Shown here: positions 35,450 through 47,723 of the stretch, one piece after another
Layout: every line of letters begins with the position of its first letter
How positions within the stretch are numbered: position 1 is the first letter of the stretch
Assembly (NCBI GenBank): GCA_905182995.1
Contig: CAJJDP010000007.1
Location: forward strand, 61,365-116,036
DNA length: 54,672 bases
Source of the DNA: Paramecium octaurelia
Lineage: Eukaryota; Ciliophora; Oligohymenophorea; Peniculida; Parameciidae
Direction: 5' to 3'
Program-made: the position numbers and the translations under genes
Notes under the pieces: model-generated
What the model saw: the letters and a program-made list of their open reading frames with translations, nothing else
Databases searched by the model: none
What the model was told of the DNA's origin: nothing

Positions 35450-38243
35450 TGATGAAGAATTTCAACTGTCGACAAGACTGCAAAATTTTAGTCGTTGCTT
35501 AACAAATAAATGCTTCATAAAGAGTTTATGGAAAATAATAAAGGAGTATATAAATCAATGAGATAAAAGATGATTTTAATAAAGAATAAGCCAACTCTAT
35601 ATTCTTTTTATTAAATAAAATCGTTTAATCGCAATTTAAATATGATATATATAGAATCAATACACCACTAATCCTAATTACTCACTCATAATATTATATT
35701 TGATAATTATTCTATTATTATCAATTAGTTAGAATCATACCAAGTATTTTTGAACCAAATCTTTATTGTGGATTGTTAAATTAAACAAAAATGTCTTAAT
35801 TTGACTTTGAATATTGTTATTGCTAATTAAATTCAGTGAATTGCTGAAATTATTATTGTTGATTATCTCTTGAAACGTTATTTTTATTTACTGAATTTTT
35901 TCTGTTCATAACTTGCTTTCAAATATTGAAATTTCTCCATCAAATTTTTTACTTTGAAATCATTTTATCATATCACATTCCATTTCTTGTTCCTATCTTT
36001 AATTTCAATTGCTTGTGCCCAAAGTTTTATTACATTCAATTATCACTATAGTAATGAATTCAATTAAGCTAGGGTTCTTTCAATCTCAAAATAGATGGAT
36101 GGTGGTCTTATTCAAGATTATGAAGAATTCTAAAAAGCCAATCAACTTATATGAACATCTATGCTATTTCGATACATAATATGTAGTAATTGATATGGCT
36201 AGTGTTAGCGCATCTGATATGGATGAATGAAAAAGCGCAAAATGCAAATATACATCCTAAAATCTTAACATAAGCATTTTCTTTAACTTCCGATCTTAAA
36301 AAACAGGTTTGCCATTCCTGGAGGTCTGTATATAAATGTTGTATTTATTCATTCTTCATCATAATTATGAAACTAAAGATTATATTTATATATTTTTTAT
36401 TAATAGTATTAACCAGAAAAAGATAGTATCTTTTTATATGTATCAAGGAAGTAGAATGCAGGATTTTATAGATAATACAAAATAACCAATATTCAAAAAA
36501 ATGGCAAATCAAATTTATTGTTTAGGAAATGGTTATGATATTCCTAATCAGAAATTAGGTACTTCAAGTGATGTATGATGATTCTAAATGAATGGTTCCT
36601 TTTGCTCCTTGAGTCACATGCTAAATTGATGGGTATATATTTACTCTTGCCTTATATATGATTCTTTATACAATTCTTAGGCACCTACTAATTAATTCAA
36701 CGCAAAGCCCCATTGCATGTAAAACTCTTCTGCATTTATATTAGATACAGGGTCATGTATTTGTGCATATTTTAAGGCCATTCCAAAGGTCCTGTTATTT
36801 CTGCTTCATGTATTCTGCATCTAAAATAATTCTATTTCCAATTAGATCACAGAACCATCCAAGGCACCATTTTATAACAATTCCTTTAGTGTTATATTAA
36901 TAACTGATTATTGAAAATCTTGTAACTATGATGCTACTATCTATATTGGTAACTTCTTCTGGTATGTATTTTATATGCTGAGACCTTGTGACTATGCTTA
37001 CAGATAGAAGTTTTATGAGAGCAAGTCTAAGAATAGTTAAAAAGCAAAAGGATTTGAACAATTTTTATAATTAATCTATTTCCTGAAATGACACAACAAA
37101 ATTCTTAAATAGATAAAGTAAATATTTTGGTCAAACATAAAGTTCGTACATTTACCGAAAGAGGGAAGGCAGGTAAATGAATAATAATAGCAAGTAGATT
37201 TTCTGAAGATGTACATTATTAATAGCATCAGGATTATTAAGGTTTTTGAGCTGATCTTTTCGTTATGTGTCATAATCAACTGTATCAACACATTTGGTTG
37301 TTTTAAAAATTGTGAACTTGTGATGATTAGTACAGAATTTAGAATAGCTCCATTTCTGAAATAGCCAACAACAATTTGATGGATTTGGATGGGTGAAAGC
37401 AAGAACTTAGGACAAAGAGTTGAACAAAAATCTGTATTGTTATGCTGATATTATATCTTATTTTAAGCTTTCAACTAAACTAGGGCCTTATCAAAAGTAA
37501 ATTGACTTCTTCCATTTTAGCAACTGCACAGGATTTAAATTAGGTTAAAATGAAATAAGTCAGCCTTATTTACTATACCGAAAGAAAATAGTACCCTAAT
37601 TAAATGCGAATTTAAATTATAAGAGATTATTCGTCCCTCTTTCAAGATCTTATCCAAGATTCAATTAAATTTAAAATCCAGTGTCAGAAGAAAACTAACA
37701 AGCATTATAATTGTGGTATTTAATGAGCTATTAAGATTGAAGACTAACAATGTTTTAAGATTCCTCAAAAAAATTCCTATTTTACGAGCAAGTTGTTTAC
37801 ATAACTCTTATTAGCAAAATTAACATTCGATATTGCAACAGAATGAAACTAAATATCTTATCTGTATTTCAATATCAATAATTAGGTTTGCAATCTCATT
37901 TTTCACCCATAAACACTAAGAGAGTCATGTGTTTTCATCAAAATTAAATTCCTATTTTTTATTTTTTCAATATAGGTCTGTTTCTGAAGTTTAGACATAG
38001 GAGCATAGAACATTTTTTATTTTAGCAAATTCATAACAAAAATTTGTTGGTAATATTGACTGGGTTGGTTTGTTATGTAGATAATATATATTATGCTCTA
38101 AATCAAACCCAGTAAAAGAGATAGAAATTTATTTATCTAAGATTATTAAACATTAATAACTGTTATCTTCTAAGTTTTACTTCATTGGCTAGACTTAAAA
38201 ATAGAAGATTCTATAATTAATATTTAAAATATTAATATTCAAT
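35450..38243 (+). pseudogene. Decayed coding remnants, unassigned
   Basis: Protein-like stretches in shifting frames lie at about 35460-35640 (Lys/Gln-rich), 35760-35960 (several Cys then hydrophobic), 36010-36150 (with Met-Asp-Gly-Gly-Leu-Ile-Gln-Asp-Tyr-Glu-Glu), 36180-36570 and 36780-37075. TGA codons and frame changes separate them. The mixture of Cys-bearing and hydrophobic parts suggests one or two dead membrane-protein genes. No family is recognised. From about 37560 to 38243 no coding signal was seen apart from the 3' end of the minus-strand gene. Confidence 0.3.
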
Positions 38244-41200
38244 TCATATAAACAATGGATTTCTAGTACATGAAGGCTTTTTTCTTTTGTATAACTTTTT
38301 CCATTTTTAGTATAAATCTTTGATGATCAAAATTGATTCTACAAAAATACCTGTAGATAAAATGGTTATATGAATCCATCCCAATATTATTTTTTTCTCT
38401 TCATTAAAATATTCAATACACTCTTAGATGTATAAGAATGAACTAAGCATTCGCTTGATTGCATTAATAGAAATGAAAAAATTCTCATTTGCTGTAAATG
38501 TCAATACTGATATCTCAACCACCATCTAAACAATAAAATTCTTTTACTTTTGAATATGCCTATAATTAAATAACAAACTAATCTAAAATAAATTTGTCAT
38601 GAAGAGTAATCCTAATTATAATGTTTGGGAATTTTGCAAATATATTAGGAAGAATAAAAAGAAAAACTATCTTCCATAACATAAAATTTCAAACCTTTTC
38701 TACTTTGATTAACTTTATTTACATTTGAAACTATCCAGCAAAATTGTAAAATAAAGAATAAGAAGTGCGCCTGTTATAGTAAGTTGTACAATATCTAAAT
38801 AATTATTAGTTGAAAAGACTCGTGAGTACAATAGTATTTTAAACGTTATATCCCAACCATTTAGAATTAAGGCTTTTTATAATCCTTAAAAAGATATAAA
38901 TTTTTTCAACTTAAGTAAGTTTAGGCAAAAGTTATAAAAGAATTCAATACACTTAAAAATCATTTTTGGATATAAATATAAGGATAAAGTTGAGGCATAT
39001 TTAAAGCTTCTTGGACAAAATATCCATTTGTACATCACTTTTTTTATCAAGTTATACAACAAAATAAGGAATAAAAATATAAAGCATTATAACATTTGGC
39101 ATGAAAGATTGACGATCAAGCTTGGGTTTTATTAGTAAACAGCGAATTTTCCTTCAGAATATGGTTATTAATTTTCCTAAAGTTCAATTAATGAAAATAT
39201 TTTTGAAACTTCTATTAAATCTATTAGAGGTTGAATTGTTATCAAGTCATTAACAGAAAAATAAATCTCTAAATTTTATGGAAATTACAGATTAATGTAT
39301 CTCAAATATTACTGGGATTAAAGAATCGCCAGAATTTCGATAAAAAAATCTCCACTTCCTAATAGTAGATTTGCACATGTAATACCAGACAAACCATAAA
39401 TCAAATACATATTTAAATTTTTTAACTTATAAGCCTACTCCATCTAAGTTTCATCAAGATATTATGGATATTCTAAAGTTATCGATTTTGTAAAGTCATC
39501 CAAAATAGAATTATCAATATTAGCAACTGTCTGATTTACCTCAATTTTTAGGATAGGCCGAAATTCAAGTAATTAATGAATTTCTATTTCAAAAACATAT
39601 TCTCCAAAACTCACATATGATCCCACATCCTAAATGATATATAAGCTGCTATTCCAATCCTTCTTGTCTAAATTTTATAATGTAAAATTTATTGTTTCTG
39701 ATAAAGGTTAGATTGAGTAAATTTTTATTTATTAATTAAACTAGACGCTTAAGTATTATAAATTTGAAGTCATGTTGAGATAAGTAATTACTAATTTTGG
39801 AGCATAGACAAATGCGCATTAGCTAGGAGAATCTCTTATTATTGTAGTGCATATCCAATTTTATTCAATCAAGCAGTTTTTGCATCCATCTTGCACCTCT
39901 AAATTTCCATCATCGCATTCCTCTTACTACTAAAGTAATCCATCTCCACAATATATTTAAAATTAGCATTAATTAGAAATTAATAATTAATATTAATCCT
40001 TGCACTTTAAACAAATACCTTGATAGCATTCATGACAATTTTATGGACATGAATAAGAATATTAGCAATCAAAACATCCATCAAATTAGATTGTATTACC
40101 ATCATCGCAATCTTCTTCTTTTGTGACAATTTGATCACCACAAACAGAAAGGCACCTATTATCTTCAAATCTATATCCATCTTCACATTTAAAAATGCAT
40201 TACCCGAGATAGCATTTGATGCAATCTTCAGCGCATTAAAACTTACATTCAAAGCAACCATCATAAGGTTGTAAATTTCCATCATCACATTCCTCATATT
40301 ATTAGAGAACAAACTTGTCTCCGCAATAAGGAAAACATGCATTTTCTAACAATTAATATCCTACTTCACACACCAAACACATTGAAAGTAGTTGATGTCC
40401 ACAATTAACTATTAAAACAAATCTACAATCCTAACAATCATACTATTCCTTACTATCCGTCAGGTCGCATTATTCAGCCGAATAAGGAACTACATAGTCA
40501 TCTCCACAAAAAGCAACACAATTAAAATCAGCATCAAGATCAAATCCAAAAACACATTCAGAGCAAATTCCAAATAAACAAGTCTTGCAAAAGCTTTTGC
40601 ATAAATATTTGCATTAATAACAAGAATCATTAGTTGTTAGACTAGTATTATCACATTCTTCTTAGCCCTGAAGAATCCCATCGCCACAAATTGGATTGCA
40701 AGTCTCAAGAAATTCATCTATAATCCAACCTTCTTAACAAATTAGACAATCATCATCTATTGATTCTAAACAACCTTCATTGAACTTATTTTATATTATT
40801 TCTGGTTCAGTGTAAAATAATTCAAAATCTCTTATTAAACCATAATCCCCAGCGTTTATGGTTTTAATATTCAACTCTAATATAGGATCGGTATGATATT
40901 TTAATAATATTTCTATTTTATATCGAGAAGCAACAGTTATTTAGCCATATACATAGTCTACCACTATAGGATTCACATAAACTTTAAAAAACCTAATTAA
41001 AATCTCTTAATGAGGAGGTAGATAAGTTTTATAATTAATTTCGATAAACTTTAAGTCTTAACATTCTGCACATTGAAAATAAGTTATATAATTTTATTAA
41101 AATGTCCATCCATCTGAATTTGTAATAAAGTACTAAATAAATGAATATTAATGTAGTTTCCATTTTAAACAAATTGCATGATATTTCTATATGCATCCAG

Positions 41201-41712
41201 CACATTCATACTAACATTTAATAAGGGTTAATTTTAGTGATATCAATCCTCCTTTGTTATGGTTAAAAATAAAAGTCCACATAGCTTTTCTTTTATGATT
41301 AACAGTTGTAGAGACACTTGTGAAATATTCAGGCTCTGCGTTACCACACATCTAACTTTATGTTGTCGTCACCAACTCTTATCTTACATCATCTATTTCC
41401 AATTAAGACTCAGTAAAGTTATCAATACTTTTGAAATTAAGAATAATATATACTTTAGAAATTGAGCTTCTACTACAACATGAGAACGAGGCTCTAAATC
41501 TAAAAAGATCCTGCTAATCAAACTACTCTAATTAGGGTCTCCAAAATATTCAATCGCTCACAAGTATGAAAATTAGCATTACCATTATAATCTTCCCATC
41601 CTAAATTTAAACATAATTTAAAGTAATTACCTTCTGGTCCGTCAGAGGCTGCATCAAACTAATAAATTATAGTTTGATGAGTTGTATAAAGTAAAATAAT
41701 CAAGAATCTCAT
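38244..41712 (-). CDS. Cysteine-rich multi-pass membrane protein with Cys-Asp-Asp-Gly-Asn repeats
   Basis: Minus strand, ATG 41712 to TGA 38246-38244. Three introns of 30, 26 and 26 nt (the last at 41453-41428) leave 3387 nt, 1128 residues, fully in frame. A hydrophobic signal peptide (Met-Arg-Phe-Leu-Ile-Ile-Leu-Leu) is followed by Ser-Asp-Gly-Pro-Glu-Gly, a start seen in large ciliate cysteine-rich surface proteins. An N-terminal ectodomain of about 300 residues leads to a Cys-rich region. There Cys-Gly-Asp-(Gly/x) starts units and Cys-Asp-Asp-Gly-Asn-x7-Asp-Gly-Cys-x2-Cys recurs at least three times, with two weaker copies. This matches the DUF4215 (Myxococcus cysteine-rich) type of repeat within growth-factor-receptor-like cysteine regions. 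The last 300 or so residues contain several hydrophobic segments and end in a basic tail. It is likely a cell-surface or endomembrane protein with a disulfide-rich ectodomain. Its 5' end is repeated beyond the N junction. Confidence 0.87.
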
Positions 41713-42655
41713 AATAATTAAATGTTAATTATAGAATTAAATAATCTAAATTAATTTCATAATAGAACTATGTAATTTAAGTTAGAATTATGGAATGATA
41801 TAACAAATTTAATGAGCATATTTGATATTATATTAGGACTCTTAGGTAATATTATTATTTAACCCAATAATTGAGAATTATATCAATTATTATGTTTATT
41901 ATTACCTTTTTGGGAAATTCTTAATGTATTGGGCTAGATCTAATCAAACTTTAATTAAAAAATCCTCATCTTCCTAGAATTCTTAAAGTGAAAAATAAAT
42001 GGTATTATATTAATCATTAGTTTACTTCCTCTTATCAGAGACATTTTATACTATCTAATTTCAAATTTTTTTACTACTTATAAACACAAATTATGCATCA
42101 TTTTATCAAATAAAAATGTCTTTCCTTTTATTATTCTATAAAATTTCATCACTCGAAACTAATCTACAAAAGATTGATAATTGCAGAGCTTTTAATCTAA
42201 GAATTAACAAGTGGTCTAAGCGGATTCAATAAATAAGACCATAGGCAATGTAAAAGATTTGTTGGTTGAAGAATTTTGGAAGGTTAAATATTATCTTAGT
42301 GTAGATCACGTTTGTAAAGGGAATACAATACATAATTTTTTTTGATTGTCTTAGCTGATCATTTAAGGTTCTAATACATTTTTAGAATTATGATTTTAGT
42401 AAAGTTGTTATCGGCGAAATATTTGGAAATTTCTAGAAATTGTTTTTTCATTTTTTCATTTCACTTCCATTAATTTATATTTTGTTGAATCTTATTCCCT
42501 TTATGATTTTTTGAGATTTTTTCATGTTTGTAATATTTTTCAATATATTTTAATAATGATGAATATAGTTTGATATTCATTTTTATATCCAATCCTACGA
42601 TTTAAATAAGTTATCAACTGATCGATACTCATGCGATCATTAGTATATTTAATTC
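41289..42655. repeat. About 1.37-kb direct repeat, copy 1 (left of single N)
   Basis: Positions 41289-42655 reappear from 42657 with an offset of 1368. The match looks exact except in the last ten or so bases before the N, where copy 1 reads tagtatatttaattc and copy 2 reads tagtatacatataattc. This fits a low-quality contig end. The block contains the 5' end of the cysteine-rich gene and its upstream region. Confidence 0.88.
41713..42655. other. Upstream region of the cysteine-rich gene
   Basis: AT-rich sequence that should hold the promoter of the minus-strand gene starting at 41712. No clear motif was seen. It lies inside the duplicated block. Confidence 0.35.
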
Positions 42656-42656
42656 N
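42656..42656. other. Single undetermined base at an assembly junction
   Basis: The N separates the two copies of the 1.37-kb block, marking a contig join. Confidence 0.95.
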
Positions 42657-43080
42657 TCTTTTATGATTAACAGTTGTAGAGACACTTGTGAAATATTCAG
42701 GCTCTGCGTTACCACACATCTAACTTTATGTTGTCGTCACCAACTCTTATCTTACATCATCTATTTCCAATTAAGACTCAGTAAAGTTATCAATACTTTT
42801 GAAATTAAGAATAATATATACTTTAGAAATTGAGCTTCTACTACAACATGAGAACGAGGCTCTAAATCTAAAAAGATCCTGCTAATCAAACTACTCTAAT
42901 TAGGGTCTCCAAAATATTCAATCGCTCACAAGTATGAAAATTAGCATTACCATTATAATCTTCCCATCCTAAATTTAAACATAATTTAAAGTAATTACCT
43001 TCTGGTCCGTCAGAGGCTGCATCAAACTAATAAATTATAGTTTGATGAGTTGTATAAAGTAAAATAATCAAGAATCTCAT
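42657..43080 (-). pseudogene. Truncated duplicate 5' end of the cysteine-rich gene (assembly artefact)
   Basis: The ATG, signal peptide and first part of the 38244-41712 gene appear again here (start 43080) and stop at the N. Because the copy looks identical, introns included, and ends exactly at the join, it is best treated as an assembly duplicate and not as a second gene. Confidence 0.85.
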
Positions 43081-44017
43081 AATAATTAAATGTTAATTAT
43101 AGAATTAAATAATCTAAATTAATTTCATAATAGAACTATGTAATTTAAGTTAGAATTATGGAATGATATAACAAATTTAATGAGCATATTTGATATTATA
43201 TTAGGACTCTTAGGTAATATTATTATTTAACCCAATAATTGAGAATTATATCAATTATTATGTTTATTATTACCTTTTTGGGAAATTCTTAATGTATTGG
43301 GCTAGATCTAATCAAACTTTAATTAAAAAATCCTCATCTTCCTAGAATTCTTAAAGTGAAAAATAAATGGTATTATATTAATCATTAGTTTACTTCCTCT
43401 TATCAGAGACATTTTATACTATCTAATTTCAAATTTTTTTACTACTTATAAACACAAATTATGCATCATTTTATCAAATAAAAATGTCTTTCCTTTTATT
43501 ATTCTATAAAATTTCATCACTCGAAACTAATCTACAAAAGATTGATAATTGCAGAGCTTTTAATCTAAGAATTAACAAGTGGTCTAAGCGGATTCAATAA
43601 ATAAGACCATAGGCAATGTAAAAGATTTGTTGGTTGAAGAATTTTGGAAGGTTAAATATTATCTTAGTGTAGATCACGTTTGTAAAGGGAATACAATACA
43701 TAATTTTTTTTGATTGTCTTAGCTGATCATTTAAGGTTCTAATACATTTTTAGAATTATGATTTTAGTAAAGTTGTTATCGGCGAAATATTTGGAAATTT
43801 CTAGAAATTGTTTTTTCATTTTTTCATTTCACTTCCATTAATTTATATTTTGTTGAATCTTATTCCCTTTATGATTTTTTGAGATTTTTTCATGTTTGTA
43901 ATATTTTTCAATATATTTTAATAATGATGAATATAGTTTGATATTCATTTTTATATCCAATCCTACGATTTAAATAAGTTATCAACTGATCGATACTCAT
44001 GCGATCATTAGTATACA
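42657..44017. repeat. About 1.36-kb direct repeat, copy 2 (right of single N)
   Basis: Repeats 41289-42655; see that entry. Sequence to the right of about 44017 is unique. Confidence 0.88.
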
Positions 44018-44093
44018 TATAATTCAAATAATATTTCAAGAACATTAAGCCTTTCCTACTTGAAGATGCCTTTTTACTTTTTCTCATTTTCAT
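43908..44093 (-). CDS. Small hypothetical ORF, 61 residues
   Basis: Minus strand, starting Met-Lys-Met-Arg-Lys-Ser-Lys-Lys and ending at TGA 43910-43908. It has a basic N-terminus then ordinary mixed sequence. It has no known motif and lies partly inside the duplicated block. In this AT-rich DNA a frame of this size is weak evidence; it may be chance or a remnant. Confidence 0.2.
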   Translation of the reverse strand: MKMRKSKKASSSRKGLMFLKYYLNYMYTNDRMSIDQLITYLNRRIGYKNEYQTIFIIIKIY

Positions 44094-44328
44094 AGAAATT
44101 TAACGAAGACTTTATCTCCTATCCGCATATTGTCAAAGAGGGATTAATATCAAATTTGACTGAATGAGGATAGTGAAATATTTTTCAAATTTGGATTTAG
44201 CAAACCATCATACAAGATCAGAATGCTCAGTCAGATTTAACAGTGTATCAGTTTATAATAAATAATTTAGACATTAAAAGAAACTACAAACTGTTCAGTG
44301 ATAATACATGATTGGTTGATAATAAAAT

Positions 44329-45400
44329 ATGAAGGTTAAAAACAAACCTATATACATCACAAGATTGATGATGATGCTAATATATCAAACTAAATCCGGT
44401 CGCGTTGAGGTTTGGATAGAGACTCTTTATAGGATCTATCATGAACAGGATTATGATTTAGTAGTAATGAGAAAATGTATTTAGAATATTAAAGTAGGTA
44501 GAAAGGAAAAGGCCTAAGAGAAGGAAGAGAATCAGAGCCAGATCCCTGAGGAAAATGCTGTGTTGATGTTGTAACAGTCGGATGCCTAAGTGATGGACAG
44601 GACTGATAAAAGAGTTAAGGAGACAGAACAAGAGTTTAAGCAGTTTGTTCAGGAAATGGCAAATCAAGAAGAATCGAGATAACTGGAGAGATAGGGAGGT
44701 CCTCAAGATAAATGAAAAAAGTATTCCAAAAAGATCTTCCTTTTCATATCTGGAATATTGATCTACTGGAGAATGATGGAACAATTTCTTAATTTCTATA
44801 GGTAGATGATTAAATTATAATGGATGTATAATGATAAAATTGCCAAAAAAACGGTAGGATAAATCCTGATTATATAAAGAAGTAAATGAAGCAGAGAGAA
44901 TTAAGGTTTATTAAGAGGAGAAGAGATTGGTTGTAGAGGGATTAAGATTTTTAAGTAAATAGAAAATGGAGGTTACAGCTATTATCAAAATTACTGTAGA
45001 GCATACAAAACATGGTGGGAAATGTTAAAAGAAGGGGATACTGCGGACTTAGTGATTCTGTATTTGCTGGGAGCAAAATGCTCTGCTATCTTAGAATTGA
45101 AATTGTAAAAGTGCCTTGTTAAGAATGCACATGTTTAGAATGATGTCTAAAGGAATGGATAAAGAAAAAGAATAAGTTTGGATAATTAGAGAAAACGAGG
45201 ATAGACAATAAGCTCTCAAGATATTCGCTGAGTACATTCTATAAATCAATCATCCTGGCTCCAATATTCTATTTTGCTCATAGTGTTTTCCATTTTTAGG
45301 ATGAAATTAAAAATCCATGCCATATGAAGGTGAATTTGGAATTGGCCATAGAAGAGAAGAGCGGGGGAATCTCTTCCCACAAAAGTTAATCATTCAATCA
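44329..45400 (+). repeat. Dispersed repeat family, copy 2 (with partial ORF)
   Basis: A code-6 frame opens at ATG 44329 and runs about 130 codons to a TGA near 44714, including Arg-Val-Glu-Val-Trp-Ile-Glu-Thr-Leu and Asp-Arg-Thr-Asp-Lys-Arg. Further pieces then continue in other frames: Asn-Ile-Asp-Leu-Leu near 44755, Arg-Arg-Arg-Asp-Trp-Leu-Gln-Arg-Asp near 44920, then Cys-bearing sequence to about 45220. The same motifs in the same order occur at 14575-14960, on the same strand. It is purine-rich and less AT-rich than its flanks. This copy is better preserved than the first but still interrupted. I recognise no transposase or polymerase motif; an ORF of a mobile element or a multicopy gene are both possible. 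Confidence 0.5.
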
Positions 45401-47723
45401 TATTAATAAATAAAATAAATAACTCTGTCTCCTTCAAAGATTAAGTTCATAATTGATACTTTACTTTGAAAGGTTATAGATTTCTGGTGCAAGGGACAAT
45501 AACCTAAACTTCTGCAATACTTTAGAAAAGTATCTGATAAATTTTCGTTAATGATCATTCTCATTCCTTGTATACTTGTTACCAGAGGGAGAACTCAGGA
45601 TAATCATAGATCTTTAAGTACTAATCTAAGTAATCTACTGGATGGTAAACAGGTAATCATTTTGGCAAATTATTGTTAAATATAAGTCGTTGAAACAAAG
45701 TGATTTCAGGAAACTTAAGTAGCGCTTTTAGCGGCTTTAAGCCTGAGAGATGATTAGTTCCTCCATTATAATTTTAAGGGTCATCATATTGCTTATCTGA
45801 TTCATTTAGGTCCCTACTTATTTCAACCATTGATTAGATTATATAGGTTTTTAGGATTATTCCTCACGATGCAATTGATATCTGCATCCATGATACAAGA
45901 TGAGCGTGAAAATTTCTCCAGAGTTAACTTACAACTTTGTTTAGCGAAAATAGTTAGATGTACCTCAATTAGAAGAAGATAGAATTTCTTAACAAAGGCA
46001 CAGAATATCTGAAATCTATAATGATCCTTAACATTATTATTAGATTGGAGATTATTGCAGCGAGAATACAATGTTCGCTCAGTTAAGGGATAAAGGAATA
46101 GGTTTAAAATTCTAGTGTGTACAAATTATATATTCTATTCTCTTTCTTTTTTAAGTATTTACACAGCAAAAATTAGATCATAAAATCAATTGTGGAGCAT
46201 TTTTATAATGATACTCTAGTCTCAAAATTCGACCTTCATAAGGAAGGGTATCAAAAATATCCTCCAAATTTGAAAAGAAATTAATAAATAAATTTTTTTA
46301 ATCTTGGAATGAGAATTATTGTTAATTACGTAAGATTCATAATAAAAAGGCATTCATTTCAAAATTTGATAAACTGCTACATTTACTCAGTGTTAAAGTG
46401 CTCTTTTGATTTTGATAATTTTTAATTCATTAATTAGAAGATAAATTTTCAACAGTCTTGATTTATTAAGGACTCTCTTTTAGAATTAAATAGAGAGCAA
46501 ACCTATTTTTTAATTGGGCATGTAAAGTAAATTAAACAATTCTATACTAATTCGTGTAAAAAATAGACTTAATTAAATAACATATCCTTAGTATGATCTA
46601 ACTATCTCCCAAGAATACATGATTTGCTTTTTTAATTTCTTAAATAATTAACTAATTAGCATAATTATATTAATCCTTTATTTTTTAATGTTGTTGAACC
46701 TAATTTTTATTTCATATTGAATAATTTTTTAATATCATTTTAACTATTTATTGAATAGAATTTAACTAATGATTTTCGTAACTTAATTTAATGTAGCAAA
46801 ATATCAGTTATTATTTCACGCTTGTATTTTGAATAGTTAGAATTAAAATAAATAATTATTACTTCTAAAAAGGTTGATTTTATACTTATTTTTTTTCAAA
46901 TAAATATTTTTATTAGGATAGATTTGCATGAGATTGTAATATAAATAATGTCTTGGGAAGCAATAAAAATTTAATGAAATTAGATTATACCTAAGGCTTG
47001 TTAGTATTTAAAAATACACTTTTAGTAGTTAACTCTTTAAATGATATCAAATTTGAGATTAGAAGTGTGCCATCAATCCCAATCAATGAAATACGAAGAG
47101 TAAGAAAGCCTATATAATTCCGATTACTGAGATTATTGTACATTATTGGGCAACAACAAAGTTGGAAAGTGCAGAGAAACTTTATTTCATCATGTAACCA
47201 TTTTAATTATTATTAGAATTAATAAAATTGCTATGTGGCTCAAATGAATATAGAGGGAAAAGGAACTTTAAAATTAGCCTGTTTATTAAAATGTAATTTT
47301 GAAAACTCTACAATTTAACAACAACAAACTTTTTAATAATAAATCATGAATTTTTGTACCGTACAACATAAGTAGATTTATCTTAGATACTAATAACACA
47401 AGTTTAAGAAATTAATAAGTATCCAAATAAGCTAGTAAATAAACTTTTAGGATAAATGAATACATCAACAATTAAATAACTCAAAGTTTTATAGAATGAA
47501 GTTTATTGATTGCTAATACTTGAACCTTCTTAGGCTCAGCTATAATCTTCAAAATCTAAAAAAGTTGAGTTTATTTAATCAAAATATGATAAATTAACTT
47601 TCACCTAAAATTAAATTTCTTAGGTGAATTGATATTATCAATCAATTAAGAATATTTCAGAATTTTCAAAACTTAAATGATATTGTGTTGTTTTAATGGT
47701 TTTAGATAATAATACATTTTATT
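45401..47723. other. Mostly decayed sequence, no gene assigned
   Basis: About 45550-46110 on the + strand has protein-like sequence broken by several TGA codons, less AT-rich than the rest, possibly continuing the repeat to its left. About 46980-47620 + has a long Gln-rich open frame with no recognised motif and competing open frames. I would not call a gene in either. 46110-46900 is plain AT-rich sequence. Confidence 0.3.

Noticed and set aside
40007..40342. Standard-code minus-strand ORF
   Set aside because: It lies in another frame inside the cysteine-rich gene, whose code-6 frame runs through with regular Cys motifs.
42657..43080. A second cysteine-rich gene
   Set aside because: Identical to the 5' end of the 41712 gene, introns included, and ends at an N junction, so it is an assembly copy.
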